Positions 59,801 through 64,000 of a stretch of 64,000 nt of DNA are shown here, piece by piece. A program made the translations under genes and the position numbers. The number at the start of each line of letters is the position of its first letter. Positions within the stretch are counted from its first letter, which is position 1. This DNA is from Cymbidium sinense (lineage: Eukaryota > Streptophyta > Magnoliopsida > Asparagales > Orchidaceae): positions 61,098,268 through 61,162,267 of the forward strand of contig CM038218.1 of the NCBI GenBank assembly GCA_021442155.1, written 5' to 3'. Below the pieces are notes generated by a model. The model did not search any database, had not been told where the DNA came from, and saw only the letters and a list, made by a program, of their open reading frames with translations.

Positions 59801-62518
59801 CATCTTGAACTTGACCGCTTTTCTTGTGTATCTTAAAATACTTCTTTTATTTAAGCTGCAGAAGTACTTAATCACAGGGAAACTGTGGTGCTAATTTTAT
59901 ACTTTTCCTCAATGGGTGACATTACCCTCTGGTTTATTAGATGCGTAATGCTATACTTCCTGTTGAAGTGATTAATTATTAAAAACTGTTCAGATGGTCA
60001 GGTGTAGGTGAAACAAGTGGAGATTACCCTTTTAGCCACCATAAACTCACAGTTCAGTTCTATGACGCATCTGCAGCGCAAGATCGAAAACTGGAGGGAT
60101 TGGTACATAAAGCTATTCAAGAATTGTGGAGACCAGAACCAAGCGAATTAAGCCTTTTACTGACAAAGGGTATTGAGTCTACTTACCTTAAAGTTCCTCC
60201 AAAAGCACATACACTCAGTGGTAGTAGTGATCCTTGCTATGTGGAAGCGTATCATTTAGCAGACTCAATTGATGGGAGAATTACATTGCATTTAAAGGTT
60301 GTCCTCAGTGCCAAGCTATTAGTACATTTATTTTTGGCATCATCTTACCATAGTATACTTATTAATGCATTATTTTTTTAAGGTATTCATTGAAATCTCA
60401 TGTTGTAGACTTTGACCAACTTCATTTGTTTAAAATATTGGCATCATCGATAAAATTATGGAAGGTTCAGATGGAGTCCTGTTAGATGCATCTTGTGCCT
60501 TGTGTGATGTTACATTGTTTTCAGCATCGTCACTCATTTTCTATTTTGCATCAAACATGAAAGTTTTAGTACTATACAATGTGCTAAATTCTGCTTTAAA
60601 GGAATTGCTAAAGATCCACTTCATGGAATGTACTTTCAATTTTAACTTTTTAGGTCATATTGGGTAGCATACAGTGCATAAAATGGCTAATGGCTACGAT
60701 TTTCAGCTACCTCCAATGATCAGGGCATAGCACTTTAAAACATGCTTTTCACTAGAGCAAAATTTTTAATGAGAAAAAATAAATCTTAATTTACATAGAA
60801 ATGATTAGGGTGGCTGTTTCTTTATTATAAGAAGGCATACAACATTTTCTCTGGATTGTCATTTTACCTAACCTAGAATTGGAGACCGGTTTATGTTTAC
60901 AGGATTCTAACCTAGAATTTTAGGCGAAATAGAATATTTCTATTATGACATGTTTTTAGGATGCCCTTGTTCGGGTTTAAATTTCTGATCAAATCTCAGT
61001 GTTCATTCCATTTTTTTTCATGTGTTGTTATTGTAAACATTTTGGGTAATCTAGGCACCAAGATGCAAATGATGTCGATAGCATTCATTGCCCGCTATGA
61101 GCTAGCTTTCAATGTGACTTAGTGTTACATTATAATTAGCTTAGAAAGGAGTTAGTTTTTGATAAAGCCTAATGTTCAATTGGATAGAACTAAAATAGTT
61201 TTGCACAATTCTTATTGCCATTGGATACGCTTTGACATTAATGCTCAATCTTATTGGATCTAAATTTATCTGTGTAATAATACCAAATCTTACTGACGAG
61301 TCTTGTTATGAGAAGTTGGGGGCAGAGAAAGAGTAATATCCATTATCCTAAAATATGGAGAGTGTAGTAACAACCAAAGTTTGAGGACTATTAAGTCTCC
61401 AGGAGTCATTTGAGAGAACAACTAGGTCTTTGAAAGTCCAAATGGTAGAAAAAAAGTCGAATTTTTATTTATAGGGTCAAAGGGTTACATGCTTGGCTAT
61501 ATGAAACCCATTGAATAAATAAAGAAAGAGTAAAGAAATACAACATGCAGACACATGCATGGTGTAGTTGGGGTGTTTGAGTGGCTTGGCTCCTTATGTG
61601 GGCTAGTTGCCCTTGGTTCTGAGGTGGGGCAAGTTAACTTCCTTGAGTTGCTGCTTAGTGATCAGTGTTTGGTGAGTTATCTTATAGAGGTCGCCTGTCT
61701 ACTACATTGGGCGAGTCTGAGGTGTTCTACCGGATGATTTATTCTAGTGAATGGTGAGTTACTTGGTCTTGGGCTGGTGATGAGTCCACCATCTGGCGAG
61801 TTGGTGGATGGCTGGTGAGTGATCCTCCTATGGTTGAGTTTGTCAGGGCCTACTTTGGTGGGTCGGCAAATGTCTGGTGTCCAAAATATGTGGTATAGCT
61901 TTATCACAATTTTCATTTCGAGCTTTAGTGGTCATCGTTAGTTTGACTATCTTCTTTAAAGAGCGTGGTGTTACTTTGAACATCAAATACTTGTGCCGAA
62001 TGTGTAGATTCACATGTGATACTCAGGGACATGTTTCTAATCGGACTATAAAGAATTGGATAGAATTTTCAGCACGGGATCCATCTAAAAATTGGTCTAC
62101 TGGATTCTATTTTGTGAAAAATGAGTGGGGCCTTCCTGAGAGATGGGGAAGACCTGAGTCCATCTTGTCGAAGTATACCTTTGGTGTATAAATATGCTTC
62201 TCCTTCATTTATTTCAATTATATTTTTGTGTTTTGTTCACTTTATTTTCTCTGAAGCTAAAAACTTTTTCAAGTGTTAATCCTTTCAATCGTGAATCTTC
62301 TTGTACTTGTTTAGGTTAAACCTTACAATGTTTTGTTTATAATCATATTCCTCATGCAGGTTTATGGAGTAATAATCTCGTTTATATGATGGATGCAGAT
62401 TCTAAATTTAACTGAACTAGAGCTAAATAGGGTGGATATCCGGGTTGGACTTACAGGAGCTCTGTATTTCATGGACAATTCTCAAGGAGTACGGCAGCTA
62501 CGAAATCTTGTTTCTCAG
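51207..62518 (+). CDS. TPLATE: TPLATE, endocytic TPLATE complex subunit (5' part, five exons)
   Basis: Joined exons 51207-52319, 54606-55202, 58142-58503, 59994-60297 and 62399-62518 give one open frame of 832 residues. The start MDILIAQIQADLRSNDALRQ, SPASAVCKKLAFDLIRSTRL and SKRMSRLAGDKL are hallmarks of TPLATE, the plant-specific adaptin-like subunit of the TPLATE complex. That complex acts at the plasma membrane and cell plate in clathrin-mediated endocytosis. The first ~450-500 residues form the helical-repeat (adaptin-like) trunk; the later part enters the appendage domain. Known plant homologues are about 1,170 residues, so roughly 340 residues, including the charged C-terminal tail, are encoded beyond the window. 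All introns are GT-AG; phases are 0, 0, 2 and 0, and the last visible exon also ends in phase 0. No stop or frameshift is seen. Exon 1 is GC-rich and later exons are not. Confidence 0.95.
52850..53300 (-). mobile_element. Possible Ty3/gypsy gag remnant in intron 1
   Basis: The minus strand gives HLKIGFLNELHCEIRLHA (about 53240-53300) and then, in another frame, MVTIVFRLAKVLIAEEQDKS (about 53150-53215). This resembles the FLNGLxxEIRxxV...A..LA...E pattern after the capsid domain of gypsy gag. There are many stops. It is too decayed to assign to a lineage. Confidence 0.3.
53749..53808. repeat. (TA)n(GA)n microsatellite
   Basis: About nine TA units followed by over twenty GA units, inside intron 1. 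Opposite-strand ORFs of poly-Leu/Ser are caused by it. Confidence 0.95.
54606..55202 (+). CDS. TPLATE: TPLATE exon 2
   Basis: Codes residues 372-570 in phase 0, starting VSLFKRLLLMVRNLRAESDR and ending LLKDLRE. It covers the end of the trunk and the start of the next domain. The donor is GAG|GTTAGT. The ATG at 54585 is in the intron and is not a start. Confidence 0.95.
56264..56556. mobile_element. hAT-like MITE copy 2 in intron 2
   Basis: A ~290-bp AT-rich element starts AGTCTGTTTGGGCTAGCTTTTTG and ends AGAAAGCTGTCCCAAACGCA followed by CCCTAAG. The ends are imperfect inverted repeats of each other (GTTTGGG.. AGCTTT / AAAGCT..CCCAAAC). It matches copy 1 at 46236-46472 in reverse. It is non-coding and its target-site duplication is unclear. 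Confidence 0.65.
56511..57612. repeat. 551-bp tandem duplication in intron 2
   Basis: CTGAAAAAACAAAATAGTCA starts at 56511 and again at 57062, and both copies run in register through TTGCACATTGTCTCATAAAA to AAGTTTGAGTTGGTAA. They are nearly identical apart from a few small indels. The unit begins inside the MITE 3' end and extends into the RTE remnant, so it arose after both inserted. Confidence 0.9.
58142..58503 (+). CDS. TPLATE: TPLATE exon 3
   Basis: Codes VHTPRICARLIWSIAEHFDL to SHPEK plus two bases of the next codon (362 bp). The donor is AAAAG|GTTTGT at 58503/58504, phase 2. The ATG at 58109 belongs to the intron. Confidence 0.95.
58504..59993 (+). other. TPLATE intron 3
   Basis: A 1,490-bp GT-AG intron, acceptor AAAACTGTTCAG. 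T-rich, with a poly-T run near 59563-59586. No transposon recognised. Confidence 0.85.
59994..60297 (+). CDS. TPLATE: TPLATE exon 4
   Basis: The first base completes an Arg codon, then WSGVGETSGDYPFSHHKLTV to ITLHLK (304 bp). It includes AAQDRKLEGL and SSDPCYVEAYHLAD, strongly conserved in TPLATE, within the appendage part. The donor is AAAG|GTTGTC. Confidence 0.95.
60298..62398 (+). other. TPLATE intron 4
   Basis: A 2,101-bp GT-AG intron, acceptor GATGGATGCAG. The segment 61310-62200 is GC-richer than the rest and may be a retroelement fragment. ORFs 60100-60381 and 60458-60667 beyond the exon are chance. Confidence 0.85.
61555..62191 (+). mobile_element. Possible retroelement gag-like fragment in intron 4
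   Basis: The frame at 61877-62191 ends with RDPSKNWSTGFYFVKNEWGL followed by PERWGRP. This W..(F/Y)F(F/Y)V...WG(L/F)P..WG pattern is familiar from the region before gag in several plant LTR elements. The preceding ~300 bp (61555-61870) are GT-rich with GGCGAGT/GGTGAGT phrases. No LTRs are visible, so the origin is uncertain. Confidence 0.35.
62399..62518 (+). CDS. TPLATE: TPLATE exon 5 (last exon in window)
   Basis: Forty codons, ILNLTELELNRVDIRVGLTG to LRNLVSQ. The donor is CAG|GTATCT. Known TPLATE proteins continue after this Gln for about 340 residues; no sequence matching that continuation is seen up to 64000. Confidence 0.93.
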
Positions 62519-64000
62519 GTATCTTTTTTTTGTTGTTGTTGGGAATGTGCATATTTCTAGCAAAATAATGAGTAAATTTCATCTACATTTGCAATATTGT
62601 ATTTATCTGAACCCAGCATATCATATTTATTGTAAAACTTCTTGATAATGATTTTTGCAATCAGCATGGCATTGTAAATGCTTTTCAAACCTGCCATGCA
62701 CTCTAATATTACTGGCACGAGATGACATCTTTGAGCATCGGATCATACTGAAGCTGTGCTTCTCATTTTCTCCCCCCACAAAGAGACTGATTTGTTCACA
62801 ATTTTGCTACATGCTTGAATTTATTTTTTTACATTACTCAAAATTAGAATTAGGCTAGGAACTTGAAATATAGGTACTCTTACGGATATATTAATAAAAT
62901 TAATAGATATTATGATTTATAGGAAAATAAATATTTTATGTATTCAAAAAATTAAATAGGTTGGAGAGAAGGCCAATGAGATTGATAGTTTAGGTTTTAA
63001 ATTTTGTTATTCAGGTAGAAGTTGAAATAGAAATGACGTAAGTGTGATTATAGATAAAAATTTGAAAGATAATATTATAAATATTAATAGATTCAGAGAT
63101 AGAATTATAGATTTAAAGATTATTGTTGATACTAAGATTATCAGTGTTATATAAGTGTTTATGCTTCTCAAGTAGGTTTGGATGTAAAGAAAATTTTGAA
63201 ATGAATTAGAAGGATTAACACAAGATACTCTTGAAGAAAAGTATTTATTGGAGCGATTTAAATGGACGTGTTGGTAGAGTGGTAGAAGATTTTAAAAGTA
63301 TTCGTGAGTGGTATGAATTTGATGTATTAATGAAGAGAAAGTAAGGTATATTAGATTTTATTTTAGCTTTATGATTTTATATTTCTGAATCTTTATTTTA
63401 AAAAAAGATGAAGCGTATTATTATATAAAATGGATAGTAAAACAGATTGATTATTTTCTGATAAGAAAAATAAATCGTTTAGATTATAAAGATTGTAAGC
63501 TCATTTCGAGCGAAATTTTAAATACCCAATATCGACTGTTAGTTTTAGATTTTAAGATTAAAGATTGAAAGATGAAAAATAAATCAAATTATTATCACAG
63601 ATTAGATGGGGAATTTAAAAAAATATTTTAAAATGAAATTACAAGCTTTAGAATTTGAGATGTTTATAAGAAAGTTAATACGTGAGAAAAATAGAAGTGT
63701 AATTAAGCAGTTCTGAAAAATATCTTGGAGAATCAAAGGAAAAGTTTTTTAATAAAATAGTTGGTGGTGAAATCGAATGTCTGAAAAGATAAGAAATAAG
63801 AAATATTGTTATAAAATTTGATTTAGATGTAAAAATTTAGAGTTTTGGGAAAGATATAAAATAATCCGTAGAGATTTTAAGAAAGCTATATATGATGCAA
63901 AAAATTTAGCTTTTAGTGATTTATATAATAGATTGAATACCAAAAAAGATGAAAGATGTATGTATAAGTTAGCCAATCAAAGAGATAGGAAAAGTAAATA
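62519..64000 (+). other. TPLATE intron 5 (start)
   Basis: The intron starts GTATCTTTTT and runs off the window. After ~430 bp without recognisable content it enters an RTE LINE remnant. ORFs 62445-62645 (beyond the exon) and 62655-62858 are chance. Confidence 0.85.
62955..64000 (+). mobile_element. RTE-type LINE remnant with endonuclease region
   Basis: Broken plus-strand frames give VGEKANEIDSLGFKFCYSG (about 62958-63016), DLNGRVG (63255-63275, endonuclease catalytic box after a 1-base shift), KQIDYFLIRK (about 63440-63470), YRLLVLDFKIKD (about 63533-63568) and YDAKNLAFSDLYNRL with CMYKLANQRDRKSK (63890-63997). This is the order of the apurinic-like endonuclease and linker of plant RTE elements. 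It continues past the window into RT. Stops and shifts are numerous; AT-rich decay. Confidence 0.75.

Overview
This is plant nuclear DNA, most likely from a monocot outside the grasses. The one recognisable host gene is the 5' part of TPLATE, a subunit of the endocytic TPLATE complex. Its first exon is strongly GC-rich at the 5' end and its later exons are AT-rich, a GC gradient typical of monocots. Long TE-filled introns and a huge Tat-lineage Ty3/gypsy element would suit a palm-like genome, but I cannot name the species.

Layout. Positions 1 to about 38,500 are a nest of copies of one giant LTR-retrotransposon family. The main copy lies on the minus strand: 5' LTR 23889-31589 (about 7.7 kb), a primer binding site of tRNA-Arg type at 23861-23880, a 2.4-kb repeat-rich leader, a decayed gag (about 21.1-18.3 kb), protease (about 17.2 kb), RT (15.8-15.0 kb), RNase H, a second 'archaeal-type' RNase H (about 14.3-13.9 kb), integrase (13.7-12.6 kb), a 2.5-kb repeat-rich 3' non-coding stretch, and a 3' LTR (4418-10086) missing its last ~0.86 kb. 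All coding parts are broken by stops and frameshifts. Further LTR pieces flank it: a forward piece at 1-4378, an inverted 3'-terminal piece at 31590-33838, and a minus-strand 5' part at 33842-38497.

From 38.5 to 50.9 kb is AT-rich intergenic DNA with no credible gene. It holds microsatellites, a degenerate minisatellite-like stretch (about 40.05-40.48 kb), a hAT-like MITE (about 46.24-46.47 kb) and a tRNA-derived SINE with exact 15-bp target-site duplications (47216-47435).

From 50.9 kb the TPLATE promoter and gene begin on the plus strand. Five in-frame exons encode 832 residues, about 70% of the usual ~1,170; the C-terminal exon or exons lie beyond the window. Intron 2 holds a decayed RTE-type LINE, a second copy of the MITE and a 551-bp tandem duplication. 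Intron 4 holds a possible retroelement gag-like fragment. Intron 5 opens with a second decayed RTE LINE that runs off the end.

No complete novel gene system was found. The most interesting signals are in the giant retroelement: precise LTR ends joined in inverted orientation, a hierarchical repeat array in its leader, a 3' repeat motif complementary to the leader next to the primer site, and LTR blocks very dense in TTGACC (W-box core) motifs.
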